From: Rhodobacterales bacterium
GTDB lineage: Bacteria > Pseudomonadota > Alphaproteobacteria > Rhodobacterales > Rhodobacteraceae
Assembly (NCBI GenBank): GCA_002748285.1
Contig: PDSA01000026.1
Span: 1 to 64,000 of the forward strand
Reading direction: 5' to 3'
DNA: 64,000 nt
How positions within the stretch are numbered: the stretch's first letter is position 1; each line of letters opens with the position of its first letter. A model generated the notes under the pieces. The model did no database searches. It was not told the DNA's origin and saw only the letters and a list, made by a program, of their open reading frames with translations. Both the position numbers and the translations under genes were made by a program. Shown in pieces: positions 38,838 to 47,787 of the stretch.

Positions 38838-38868
38838 TCGCCCCATAATCGCCAAAATTTTGGGGCGA
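38838..38868. repeat. Hairpin downstream of cpaA
   Basis: TCGCCCC and GGGGCGA arms enclose an AT-rich loop between cpaA and the AAA ATPase gene. No U-run follows. It may attenuate transcription between the two. Confidence 0.4.
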
Positions 38869-38922
38869 TAACGGGGGATAAGGTCAAATACCGCTGTGAC
38901 GGATCAGAAAAGGGAACCGCCC

Positions 38923-40233
38923 ATGGAGACGCAGACATCAGGCGTTGTCGCCCCCCCTGCCCCCAAACGCATGGAGCAGATGAACCTGCCCATCGTGATG
39001 ATGCGCGACATTTTGCTGAAAACGATTTTCCGCAAAAATCTGGAAATGGTCACCGAGATCGCCAAATCCATCTGCCTGCCGATTCCGGTCACGCAAGAGC
39101 TGGTCGATCTGGCCCGCAACCAAAGGATGCTTGAGGCCACCGGCAGTATGCATGCCGGGTCAGGCGGGCAGATGGGGTATCAGCTGACCGATCAGGGCAA
39201 GGCCCGCGCCTTGGATGCGCTGGGGCAGTCGGAGTATTTCGGCGCCATGCCGGTGCCGCTGGAGGTTTACCGCGAGCAGGTCAAGCGCCAATCCATCCGC
39301 AACATCCAGATCACCCGCCAACAGCTGACCAGTGCCATGGGGCATCTGATTTTGCCCGACAGCCTGATTGATCATCTGGGTCCGGCAGTGGGTTCGGGCC
39401 GTTCCATTTTGATGTATGGCCCGCCGGGCAACGGGAAATCGGCGATTTCCAACGGTATTCGCGATGCGCTGGGGGACAAGATTTATGTGCCCCGCGCGGT
39501 GGAATATGCCGGTCAGGTGATCACGGTTTATGACCCGATCGTGCATAGCGCCGCCGAAGAACAAGAGGACGACCCCCACAGCCTGCGCCGCACCGGCAAC
39601 CGCTATGACACGCGCTATGTCAAATGCCAGCGCCCGACGGTAATCACCGGCGGCGAATTGAGCCTGAGCATGCTTGATCTGGTCTATAACCCGACCGCAC
39701 GCACCTATCAGGCACCGCTACAGCTGAAATCCACTGGCGGGGTTTTCATCGTTGACGACCTTGGCCGTCAGGCCGATCCGCCTCAGGCGCTGATCAACCG
39801 CTGGATTGTGCCTCTGGAAGAAAGCAAAGATATTCTGGCGCTGCAATCGGGTGAAAAATTCGAGGTGCCGTTTGACACGCTGGTGATTTTCTCGACCAAC
39901 TTCCACCCTAATGAGCTGTTTGACAAAGCGGCGCTGCGCCGGATTTTCTTCAAAATCAAAATTGATGGCCCCTGTCAGGAAGATTTCCTGAAAATTTTTG
40001 CCATGGTGGCCCGCAAAAAGAAAATGCCGCTGGACGAGGCGACACTGGTGCATTTGTTGAAAACGAAATACCCGACGATTGACAATGTCTATGCCAATTA
40101 TCAGCCGATTTTCCTGATTGATCAGATGATCGCGATTTGTGAATTCGAGGGCATTCCGCGCCAGATGCGCCCCGATCTGCTGGATCGGGCCTGGGCCAAT
40201 ATGTTCGTCAAGGAAGAGAAGATCGTGCATTAG
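38923..40233 (+). CDS. AAA family ATPase linked to the tad locus
   Basis: 436 residues from the ATG at 38923, chosen because AAAAGGG lies upstream; a GTG nine codons earlier is in frame. Walker A is GPPGNGKS near residue 170, Walker B is GGVFIVDDLG, and the sensor segment VIFSTNFHP follows. An N-terminal region of about 150 residues (LTDQGKARALDAL) looks like a winged-helix substrate or adaptor domain. Function unknown. It recurs in Rhodobacterales by recollection, and its position suggests a role in pilus assembly or control. Confidence 0.75.
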   Translation: METQTSGVVAPPAPKRMEQMNLPIVMMRDILLKTIFRKNLEMVTEIAKSICLPIPVTQELVDLARNQRMLEATGSMHAGSGGQMGYQLTDQGKARALDALGQSEYFGAMPVPLEVYREQVKRQSIRNIQITRQQLTSAMGHLILPDSLIDHLGPAVGSGRSILMYGPPGNGKSAISNGIRDALGDKIYVPRAVEYAGQVITVYDPIVHSAAEEQEDDPHSLRRTGNRYDTRYVKCQRPTVITGGELSLSMLDLVYNPTARTYQAPLQLKSTGGVFIVDDLGRQADPPQALINRWIVPLEESKDILALQSGEKFEVPFDTLVIFSTNFHPNELFDKAALRRIFFKIKIDGPCQEDFLKIFAMVARKKKMPLDEATLVHLLKTKYPTIDNVYANYQPIFLIDQMIAICEFEGIPRQMRPDLLDRAWANMFVKEEKIVH

Positions 40234-40234
40234 A

Positions 40235-40267
40235 AGGCCGCGCCTGCCGGGCAGGCAGGCGCGGCCT
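40235..40267. repeat. GC-rich palindromic repeat, copy 3
   Basis: AGGCCGCGCCTGCC and GGCAGGCGCGGCCT form a near-perfect stem right after the AAA ATPase stop, between convergent genes. It is the same family as the blocks at 4089, 23130 and 57209. It could be a bidirectional transcript end, though the flanking tracts are only A-rich. Confidence 0.72.
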
Positions 40268-40305
40268 GAAGAAAAGCACTGGGCAAAACGGCCCGCGCGG
40301 GGTTC

Positions 40306-41181
40306 CTAACTGTCCAAGGCCGATAGCCGTTTGATCAGGCTGGAGGTATCCCACCGCCCGCCACCCAGTTTCTGCACGTCTTTGTAAAACTGATCCACCA
40401 GCGCCGTCACCGGCAGGCTGGCCCCGTTTTCATCCGCCGCTTCCAGACAAATCCCCAGATCCTTGCGCATCCAATCCACCGCAAAGCCGTGGTCAAATTC
40501 ATCATCCAGCATGGTTTGGTAACGGTTTTCCATCTGCCAGCTGCCCGCCGCGCCGCCTTTGATCACCTCGACCACCGCGCGACCATCCAGACCGGCTTTT
40601 TGTGCGAAATGCAGCGCCTCAGACAGCCCCTGCACCAAACCGGCAATGCAAATCTGATTGACCATCTTGCTCAGCTGTCCGGCCCCGCTGGCCCCGATCA
40701 ATTTGCAAATGCGGGCATAGGCGGCGATCACCGGCTCGGCGCGGGTGTAGACCTCGGGCGCTCCGCCACACATCACCGACAACACCCCGTTTTCCGCCCC
40801 GGCCTGCCCGCCAGAAACCGGCGCGTCGACAAAGCCGATCCCGGCCTGATCGGCCAGCGCCGCCAATTCCCGGGTGACTTTGGCCGAAACGGTGGTGTGA
40901 TCGACAAACACTGCCCCCACCGCCATTCCGGCAAAGGCGCCATCCTCGCCCAGACACACCGTGCGCAAATCGTCATCATTGCCGACACAGCACATGACAA
41001 ACTCGGCCCCCTTAGCCGCCTGACGCGGGGTTGGAGCGAAATCGGCCTTGTGCTGTTCGGCCCAGCCTTGGGCTTTGGCCGTGGTGCGATTGTATACCGT
41101 CACCTGATGCCCCGCAGCCACCAGATGCCCCGCCATCGGATAGCCCATCACTCCCAGACCTAAAAATGCGACTTTTGCCAT
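40306..41181 (-). CDS. NAD(P)-dependent beta-hydroxyacid dehydrogenase
   Basis: 291 residues of the 3-hydroxyisobutyrate dehydrogenase/GarR family. The Rossmann motif GLGVMGYPMA (7-16), the DAPVSGGQAGAE substrate loop and the catalytic lysine in GAGQLSKMVNQ are intact. The exact substrate (3-hydroxyisobutyrate, tartronate semialdehyde or succinic semialdehyde) cannot be told; no mms genes lie nearby. It is divergent from the penicillin acylase gene. Confidence 0.85.
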   Translation of the reverse strand: MAKVAFLGLGVMGYPMAGHLVAAGHQVTVYNRTTAKAQGWAEQHKADFAPTPRQAAKGAEFVMCCVGNDDDLRTVCLGEDGAFAGMAVGAVFVDHTTVSAKVTRELAALADQAGIGFVDAPVSGGQAGAENGVLSVMCGGAPEVYTRAEPVIAAYARICKLIGASGAGQLSKMVNQICIAGLVQGLSEALHFAQKAGLDGRAVVEVIKGGAAGSWQMENRYQTMLDDEFDHGFAVDWMRKDLGICLEAADENGASLPVTALVDQFYKDVQKLGGGRWDTSSLIKRLSALDS

Positions 41182-41295
41182 GGTTGTTTTCCCTTTGATT
41201 TGTCATGCGTGGTTTCTACATGTATTGACAGCTGGACACTGAACGTCAAGCGCGGTCGGGCAACCGCCGCCGGGCCAAACCACCATGGGGCAATT

Positions 41296-43773
41296 ATGGT
41301 ATTCGTATTTCGCTGGCTGATCCGCATTATTCTGGGCCTGTTTGCCCTGAGCCTGTTAAGCGCGGTGATTATCTATTATCTGGCCGCGCGGTCCCTGCCC
41401 GATTATAATGCCCGCCATCAGGTCAAGGGGATCTCTGGCGCGGTTGAGATTTTGCGCGACAATGCCGGGGTGCCGCATATTTTCGGCGAAAATGACGCGG
41501 ATGTGTTTTATGCGCTGGGATTTGCCCATGCCCAAGACCGGCTGTGGCAGATGACCATGCTGCGGCGCACCGTGCAGGGCCGTTTGTCAGAGCAATTCGG
41601 TCAGCGCAGCGTCAAGACGGATGAGATCATGCGCCGCCTTGACCTCTATAACCTGTCGCTGAAATCAGTCAAAGCGCAGAGCCCGCAGACATTGGCCACG
41701 CTTCAGGCATATTCCAAAGGCGTCAATGCCTGGCTGGCCAAGGTCAATCAGGGGGCGTTGGGCCGGGGCGCGCCGGAATTTTTCCTGTTCAGCAATCAGA
41801 TCGCCCCGTGGCAACCGGCGGATTCGATTGCCATTCTCAAGCTGATGGCGCTGCAAATGTCCTCGCATCTGGAACAGGAGGTGCTGCGGGCTCAGACTTC
41901 GTTGCTGATTAGCGAAGAGCGGCTGCGCGACATTCTGCCCGATGTCCCCGGCACCGCGATTTCCGCCCTGCCCAAATACAGCCAACTGTTCCCCACCCTG
42001 CCCCGCTATGCCGCCACGCGCCCTGCCGCGCCTGATCCGTTGTCTCCGTTCAAAGGCCGAGTCTTGGCCGGAGCCTCCAATGCCTGGGCCGCCGCCCCGT
42101 CGCGTTCGGCCGCCGGGGGCACATTGCTGGCCAATGATCCGCATCTGGGCTTTTCCGCCCCCACCATCTGGTATCTGGCGCGTCTGGAGCTGGCGCAGGG
42201 CGGCGTGATCGGGGCCAGCATCCCCGGGGTGCCGGTGATTTTGAGCGGGCGCAGCGATTATCTGGGCTGGGGGATCACGGCGGCTCATGCGGATGATCAG
42301 GATGTTTATATCGAGCGGCTCAACCCCGATAATCCAGAAGAATACCTGACCCCGCAGGGCTATGAGCCCTTCATCACCCGGGATTCGATCATCAACATCA
42401 AAGACTCGACCCCGGTGACCCTGAAACTGCGCTGGAGCGCCAACGGCCCGGTTTTGCCCGGTAGCCACCGCGATCTGGGCAGCATCACGCCAGCTGGGCA
42501 TGTCACCAGCCTGGCCTGGACGGCGCTCAGCCCCGAGGATAGTTCGATCGGGGCGGCGCTGGAGCTGATGCAGGCGCGTTCGATCCCGCAGGCCATTGCC
42601 GCCGGGGAGCATTTCCTAGCCCCGGCATTGAACCTCACCTTGGCCTCGGGCGACGAGATCGCCATGAAAACCGTCGGAGCCCTGCCCAAACGTGACCCCC
42701 GGCATCAGACCAAGGGTCGCATTCCCTCGCAAGGCTGGTTGGCCGAAAACCGCTGGCAGGGGCGGATGGATTACCGCGACAACCCGGATTTCTTTAACCC
42801 TGAAGGCGGGTTGATCGGCAATACCAACAACAAGATGATTGATCGCCCCTTTCCCAACCATGTCAGCTATAGCTGGGGCGACAGCCAGCGGATTTTGCGC
42901 TGGAAACGGCTGATGCAGAGCCGTCAGGTCCACACCCGCGAGAGCTTTATCGAAGCGCAGTTGGATACGGTCAGCTATAGCGCCCGCGCCCTGTTGCCTC
43001 TGGTGGCGGCAGAGCTGTGGTTTACCGGCCCCGCCGCGCCCAAGGGCACCCCGGAACATCAGCGCCAGAAAGCTCTGGAGTTGCTGGGCAGCTGGAATGG
43101 CGAGATGAACGAGCATCTGCCCGAGCCGCTGATCTATGCCGCCTGGATGCGCAGCCTGCAAAGCCGGCTGATCAAGGACGAGCTGGGGCCGCTGGCCGCC
43201 AAATTCACCCATCTTGAGCCGCTGTTCATCGAACGGGTGTTTCGCAATGTGGATGGGGCTTCGGCCTGGTGCGATATTCTGCAATCGGCAGCGGTGGAAA
43301 GCTGCACCGATATTGCCCGCATGGCGCTGGATGATGCGCTGCTGTGGATTGGCGAACATCACAGCGGCAATCTGGAATCCCTGCGCTGGGGCGATGCGCA
43401 TCAGGCGATTCAGGATCACCCGGTTCTGGGCAATCTGGCGGTGCTGAAATGGTTTGTGAACATCCGCCAGCCCACCTCGGGCGGAGACAACACCCTGCAA
43501 CGCGGGCTCAGCAGCGGGCGCGAGCCAGCACCGTTTCAGAATGTGCATGGGGCCGGGTTTCGGGCGGTTTACGATTTTGCCGACCCGGATAGCTCGGTCT
43601 TTATCATCTCGACCGGCCAATCCGGCCACCCTCTGTCACGCTTTTACGACAATCTGGGCGAGCTGTGGCGGCGGGGCGAATATATCCCGATGTCGCTGGA
43701 CCCGGCTCTGGCCCGGGCCGCAGCGGCGGGTGTGGTGGTGTTGGAGCCCAAACACGGGGATGGCGCGGGCTGA
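41296..43773 (+). CDS. Penicillin acylase family protein
   Basis: 825 residues from the ATG at 41296 (MVFVFRWLIR). An N-terminal membrane segment (about 5-28) anchors or exports it, followed by an alpha region with the LRDNAGVPHIFGEN motif. The N-terminal nucleophile serine is S261 in GASNAWA, where self-cleavage makes the alpha and beta subunits. The family includes beta-lactam acylases and acyl-homoserine-lactone acylases; which amide is cut cannot be told. It acts in the periplasm. Confidence 0.88.
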   Translation: MVFVFRWLIRIILGLFALSLLSAVIIYYLAARSLPDYNARHQVKGISGAVEILRDNAGVPHIFGENDADVFYALGFAHAQDRLWQMTMLRRTVQGRLSEQFGQRSVKTDEIMRRLDLYNLSLKSVKAQSPQTLATLQAYSKGVNAWLAKVNQGALGRGAPEFFLFSNQIAPWQPADSIAILKLMALQMSSHLEQEVLRAQTSLLISEERLRDILPDVPGTAISALPKYSQLFPTLPRYAATRPAAPDPLSPFKGRVLAGASNAWAAAPSRSAAGGTLLANDPHLGFSAPTIWYLARLELAQGGVIGASIPGVPVILSGRSDYLGWGITAAHADDQDVYIERLNPDNPEEYLTPQGYEPFITRDSIINIKDSTPVTLKLRWSANGPVLPGSHRDLGSITPAGHVTSLAWTALSPEDSSIGAALELMQARSIPQAIAAGEHFLAPALNLTLASGDEIAMKTVGALPKRDPRHQTKGRIPSQGWLAENRWQGRMDYRDNPDFFNPEGGLIGNTNNKMIDRPFPNHVSYSWGDSQRILRWKRLMQSRQVHTRESFIEAQLDTVSYSARALLPLVAAELWFTGPAAPKGTPEHQRQKALELLGSWNGEMNEHLPEPLIYAAWMRSLQSRLIKDELGPLAAKFTHLEPLFIERVFRNVDGASAWCDILQSAAVESCTDIARMALDDALLWIGEHHSGNLESLRWGDAHQAIQDHPVLGNLAVLKWFVNIRQPTSGGDNTLQRGLSSGREPAPFQNVHGAGFRAVYDFADPDSSVFIISTGQSGHPLSRFYDNLGELWRRGEYIPMSLDPALARAAAAGVVVLEPKHGDGAG

Positions 43774-43800
43774 ACGCCCGGGCGTGCGCATCATTGTCTT

Positions 43801-44085
43801 TTATTTCAAAAGCTTAGCCTTGTAGACAAAACTTCCAAACGGGATAAAAGACGCCACCGCCCCGATCAGGGTGAGCTTCAGGCTGACCCGCCCCATCGCC
43901 CAGAAAGACAGCAAAGTCAGGATAAATCCGACAAACAACGCCCCATGCACCGGCCCAATCAGTTTCACCGCCATGGGCAGCTGCACCCAATATTTCAGTG
44001 GCACGGCCACAAAAACCAAGGCAACCAGTGATGTGCCCTCCAGCAATGCTGCGATTTTCAGCCACTTCAGTCCTGAATGTCTCAT
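43801..44085 (-). CDS. DUF3817 family membrane protein
   Basis: 94 residues from the ATG at 44085 (MRHSGLKWL). Three hydrophobic segments and the GPVHGALFVGF motif are typical of DUF3817, small integral membrane proteins of unknown function. It converges on the penicillin acylase gene. Confidence 0.83.
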   Translation of the reverse strand: MRHSGLKWLKIAALLEGTSLVALVFVAVPLKYWVQLPMAVKLIGPVHGALFVGFILTLLSFWAMGRVSLKLTLIGAVASFIPFGSFVYKAKLLK

Positions 44086-44199
44086 GGGGGTCTCTGCTCC
44101 TTTTTTGCAACGCAAGGCACTGTTGGTCTGCCCCGATAACAAATGTCACCCGGGCTGGACATGCGGCAAATTGGACAGCTGCGCAGATGCGCATGGCCA

Positions 44200-44228
44200 T
44201 TGACACAAAACAAGAACGCTTGTAGAAC
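44200..44228 (+). promoter_or_regulatory. lexA promoter with overlapping LexA (SOS) box
   Basis: A -35 hexamer TTGACA (44200-44205), 17 bases, and a -10-like TAGAAC (44223-44228). The direct repeat GAAC-N7-GAAC (44214-44228) is the alphaproteobacterial LexA box and covers the -10. LexA would therefore repress its own promoter. A third GAAC lies just downstream. Confidence 0.9.
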
Positions 44229-44272
44229 GAAGCGGAACATCTATGCAATACCACGATTGAGGGAGTGGCGCT

Positions 44273-44974
44273 ATGCTGACACGCAAGCAGCTGGAACTGT
44301 TGGAGTTTATCAATAACCGGGTGACGCGTGACGGGGTGCCGCCCTCATTTGACGAGATGAAAGAAGCGCTGAGTTTGCGGTCCAAATCCGGCATCCACCG
44401 GCTGATCACGGCGCTGGAGGAACGCGGCTTTATCCGCCGTCTGGCCCATCGTGCCCGGGCGATTGAGATCATCAAATTGCCGGAAACGCTGGATCATGCC
44501 GCTGGGAAACCCGCTGGATTTAGCCCGCAGGTGATCCAAGGTGACAAGGTCGATCCGCCGGCAGAGGCGATGCCGATCAGTCTGGGCCATGCGGTGGAAT
44601 TGCCGGTGATGGGGCGCATTGCGGCAGGCACTCCGATCGAGGCGATTTCCGAGGTCTCGCATAATGTGTCCGTGCCCGGCCAGATGGTGCGCAGCCAGGC
44701 GCATCATTACGCACTTGAGGTCAAAGGGGATTCGATGATCGAGGCTGGCATCAATGATGGCGATGTGGTGGTGATCCGCGAGGGCAGCACCGCGGATAAT
44801 GGCGATATCGTGGTTGCGTTGGTTGACGGGCACGAAGCCACCCTGAAGCGGTATCGTCGCAAGGGTAGCATGATTGCGCTTGAGGCCGCCAACCCGGCCT
44901 ATAAAACCCGGATCCTGCCGGAAAATCAGGTGAAGGTGCAGGGCCATCTGGTGGGGCTGATCCGCACCTATTAA
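44273..44974 (+). CDS. lexA: SOS repressor LexA
   Basis: 233 residues: a winged-helix DNA-binding domain (1-65; [12 protein letters not shown]) and an S24 self-cleavage domain. The cleavage site A118-G119 is in GRIAAGTP, the catalytic serine is S154 in KGDSMIEAG and the lysine is K192 in ATLKRY. The promoter carries its own SOS box, so autoregulation is expected. Confidence 0.96.
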   Translation: MLTRKQLELLEFINNRVTRDGVPPSFDEMKEALSLRSKSGIHRLITALEERGFIRRLAHRARAIEIIKLPETLDHAAGKPAGFSPQVIQGDKVDPPAEAMPISLGHAVELPVMGRIAAGTPIEAISEVSHNVSVPGQMVRSQAHHYALEVKGDSMIEAGINDGDVVVIREGSTADNGDIVVALVDGHEATLKRYRRKGSMIALEAANPAYKTRILPENQVKVQGHLVGLIRTY

Positions 44975-45169
44975 AGTCATTGGGTTGAGCGTGTGGGCTC
45001 TGGCCTGAGCGCCGTGGGTTGGCATGATTGCCGTATTCCCCTCATCACACCCTGCCCCACCGGGCAAAATCGGTGGCTCTGTGGTGCCTTTCATATTGAC
45101 ACACCTCCAGATATGGCGCTTTTTCAGGAAAAACCGCCCCCTTTTCCGCAGCCCAAAGGAGCCAAGCCT

Positions 45170-45910
45170 ATGACCCCAGCATTCGAAGCCGCCCTCTGGG
45201 GCGGTCTGGCCGGTGGCGCGTTGTTGGTCGGGGCCGCGGTAGGCTATCTGATGCAGGTGCCGCGCATTGTCAGCGCCGGTGTCATGGCCTTTGGCGTTGG
45301 GGTGCTGGTGGCCTGTCTGGCGTTCAACCTGATGCCCGAAGCCATCACTTTGGGCGGCGTCTGGCCTGCCTCTCTGGGCTTCGTTCTAGGGGGTGGGCTG
45401 TTTGCCGGGGCCAATGCTGTGCTGGCGCGCAATGGTGCCAAACATCGCAAACGCGCCAAAGGCCTCGGCGCAGGGGCCACCGCTTCGCTGGCGATTGCGC
45501 TGGGTGCGCTGCTGGACGGCATCCCCGAAGCCGCCGCCATCGGCACCAGCCTGCTGGATGGGCATGGGGTGGCGCTGGTCACGGTGCTGGCGGTGTTTAT
45601 TTCCAACCTTCCCGAGGGGCTCTCGAGCACGGTGGGCATGAAAACCGCCGGGCTGTCCGGGCGATTCATCTTTGGGTTGTGGGGCAGCATCATGGTGGCC
45701 TGTGTGATTTCGGCGTGGCTGGGCTATGTGCTGATCGGCGGCTTTGGCCCGTTCTGGGTGGCCATCGCGGTGGCCAGCGCCGCCGGAGCGATCTTTGTGA
45801 TGATCATCGACACCATGATCCCCGAAGCCTTTGAGGAAATCCACGCCTTTTCCGGCCCTATTGCCGCAGCGGGCTTTCTGTTGACCTTTATCAGCTCACA
45901 AACCCTGTAG
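45170..45910 (+). CDS. ZIP-like metal transporter
   Basis: 246 residues from the ATG at 45170, with AAAGGAG upstream; longer in-frame starts read non-membrane sequence. About eight membrane segments. The two metal-site motifs read LDGIPEAAAIG and SNLPEGLSS. These match the ZIP pattern HNxPEG, but the histidine is D in the first and S in the second. It is a ZIP relative with an altered metal site; the metal is not predictable. Confidence 0.8.
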   Translation: MTPAFEAALWGGLAGGALLVGAAVGYLMQVPRIVSAGVMAFGVGVLVACLAFNLMPEAITLGGVWPASLGFVLGGGLFAGANAVLARNGAKHRKRAKGLGAGATASLAIALGALLDGIPEAAAIGTSLLDGHGVALVTVLAVFISNLPEGLSSTVGMKTAGLSGRFIFGLWGSIMVACVISAWLGYVLIGGFGPFWVAIAVASAAGAIFVMIIDTMIPEAFEEIHAFSGPIAAAGFLLTFISSQTL

Positions 45911-46039
45911 CGGCCGCGGAACGGCCCCTGATCCGCCTTGAGAATGTCATGGAAAAGACCTAGGCTGCGCCTATAACACCCAAAAACGGACCAAAAACAC
46001 AACCAGAGATTTAACACTTTCAGATCAGGCGAGAACATC

Positions 46040-47461
46040 ATGATAACCCCGGTTTTGCTATGCGGAGGTGCCGGCACCCGTCTTTGGCCGCTGTCGCGCA
46101 AAAGCTATCCCAAACAATTCGTCCCGCTGGTGGGGGAAACCAGCCTGTTTCAGGCTTCCGCCCAACGGCTTTCGGGGTCAGGTTTTACCGCGCCCATGGT
46201 GCTGACCAATTCAGATTTTCGCTTTATCGTGACCGAGCAGCTGTCCGAAATCGGCATTGACCCCGGCGCAATCCTGATCGAGCCCGAAGGCAAAAACACC
46301 GCCCCCGCCGTGCTGGCCGCCGCGCTTTATCTGGAGCAGAGCGACCCGGAGGGGCTGATGCTGATCGCGCCGGCGGATCATGTGGTGCCTGAAGCGGATG
46401 CGTTTCGCGATGCGGTTCAGGCGGGTGTGGCCGCGGCCCGGGCCGGGCAGTTGGTGACATTTGGCATCAAGCCCACCCATGCGGAAACCGGCTATGGCTA
46501 TCTGGAACTGGCGGACGATCCCGGCGATTTCAGCGCCCGTGAGATCCCGCTGCGCCCTTTCGTGGAAAAACCCGACGCGCCCCACGCCGAAGAGATGCTT
46601 AAGGCAGGCCATTACCTGTGGAATGCCGGGATTTTCCTGTTTTCCGTCAAAGCGATTCTGGCCGCCTTCCGCGCCCATGCCCCCGATCTGATCGCACCGG
46701 TTCAGGCCGCGATCCAACAGGCCAAGCCCGATCTGGGCTTTTTGCGTCTGGCCCCCGCGCCTTGGGGGCAATCCGAAGATATTTCCATTGATTACGCGGT
46801 GATGGAACGCGCCGATAACCTGTCCGTGATCCCGTTTTCTGCCGGCTGGTCCGATCTGGGCGGCTGGGATGCGGTGCTGCGGGAAAGCGCACGCGATGCG
46901 CGCGGCGTGGCTGTTTCGGGCTCAGCCACCGCGATTGACTGCGACAACAGCCTGCTACGCAGCGAAGATGACGGGCTTGAGATTGTCGGAATCGGCCTGA
47001 AAGACATCATCGCCGTGGCCATGCCCGACGCGGTTTTGGTCGCCGATCTGCACCGGGCGCAACAGGTCAAGCTGGCGGTGTCTTCGTTAAATGAAAAACA
47101 GGCCAAACAGGCCGAATCCTTTCCCAAAGACCACCGCCCCTGGGGCTGGTTTGAGAGCCTAGTGGTGGGGGATCGGTTTCAGGTCAAGCGCATCGTGGTG
47201 CATCCCGGTGCGGCTCTGTCGCTGCAAAGCCACCATCACCGTTCGGAGCATTGGATCGTGGTCGAAGGCACCGCTCGGGTCACGATTGATGACGATGTGC
47301 AGTTGATTTCGGAAAACCAATCGGTCTACATTCCGCTGGGCGCAAAACACCGGATGGAAAACCCCGGCAAGGTCGCCATGGTGTTGATCGAAGTGCAAAC
47401 CGGCAGTTATCTGGGAGAAGATGACATCATCCGTTATGAGGATGTTTATGCCAGAGACTAA
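46040..47461 (+). CDS. manC: Mannose-1-phosphate guanylyltransferase / mannose-6-phosphate isomerase
   Basis: 473 residues of the fused type II enzyme that makes GDP-mannose for exopolysaccharide or O-antigen. The N-terminal nucleotidyltransferase (1-~285) starts with CGGAGTRLWPLSRKSYPKQ, with FVEKPD in the middle. The C-terminal cupin isomerase (about 345-470) has HHHRSEHWIVVEGTA. No polysaccharide genes are next to it. A clear terminator follows. Confidence 0.94.
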   Translation: MITPVLLCGGAGTRLWPLSRKSYPKQFVPLVGETSLFQASAQRLSGSGFTAPMVLTNSDFRFIVTEQLSEIGIDPGAILIEPEGKNTAPAVLAAALYLEQSDPEGLMLIAPADHVVPEADAFRDAVQAGVAAARAGQLVTFGIKPTHAETGYGYLELADDPGDFSAREIPLRPFVEKPDAPHAEEMLKAGHYLWNAGIFLFSVKAILAAFRAHAPDLIAPVQAAIQQAKPDLGFLRLAPAPWGQSEDISIDYAVMERADNLSVIPFSAGWSDLGGWDAVLRESARDARGVAVSGSATAIDCDNSLLRSEDDGLEIVGIGLKDIIAVAMPDAVLVADLHRAQQVKLAVSSLNEKQAKQAESFPKDHRPWGWFESLVVGDRFQVKRIVVHPGAALSLQSHHHRSEHWIVVEGTARVTIDDDVQLISENQSVYIPLGAKHRMENPGKVAMVLIEVQTGSYLGEDDIIRYEDVYARD

Positions 47462-47511
47462 GCGAGCTCTATCTGGCCTAGCATTTTGAAAAGCATGTAT
47501 TTTATATGTAT

Positions 47512-47547
47512 AAAGGCGGGCGCTTACACCGAACCCGCCTTTTTTTA
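47512..47547 (+). terminator. Intrinsic terminator after manC
   Basis: AAAGGCGGG and CCCGCCTTT form a stem with a 13-base loop, followed by seven T residues. It lies about 50 bases past the manC stop. Confidence 0.93.
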
Positions 47548-47643
47548 ATCAGCTGTTGATCACCAGCGACGGCCACGCCACCGCTGGCAATGTGCGTTTG
47601 TTCGCCCCAAATTCAAGGGGAAAAGCAAGCTGATCGCATTGCT

Positions 47644-47787
47644 TCAGCCTTCATCGCTATCGCCGGCATCCTGTGCGGCCTGATAAACTCGGATGGCATC
47701 TTGTGCATCGCTGGCTCCCCCCACCAAAATGCCATTGACATAGAAATGGCGGGCAAGTGTGGCGTGTTGTTTGACGGTATATGGCAT
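47644..47787 (-). CDS. Small 47-residue ORF coupled to the DUF2793 gene
   Basis: Begins MPYTVKQHATLARHFYVNG and ends QDAGDSDEG before a TGA. Its ATG overlaps the DUF2793 stop as TGATG, so it is probably translated by coupling. Soluble, acidic C-terminus, no known domain. A frame this well placed is unlikely to be chance, but there is no family to match. It would be missed by length cut-offs. Confidence 0.6.
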   Translation of the reverse strand: MPYTVKQHATLARHFYVNGILVGGASDAQDAIRVYQAAQDAGDSDEG

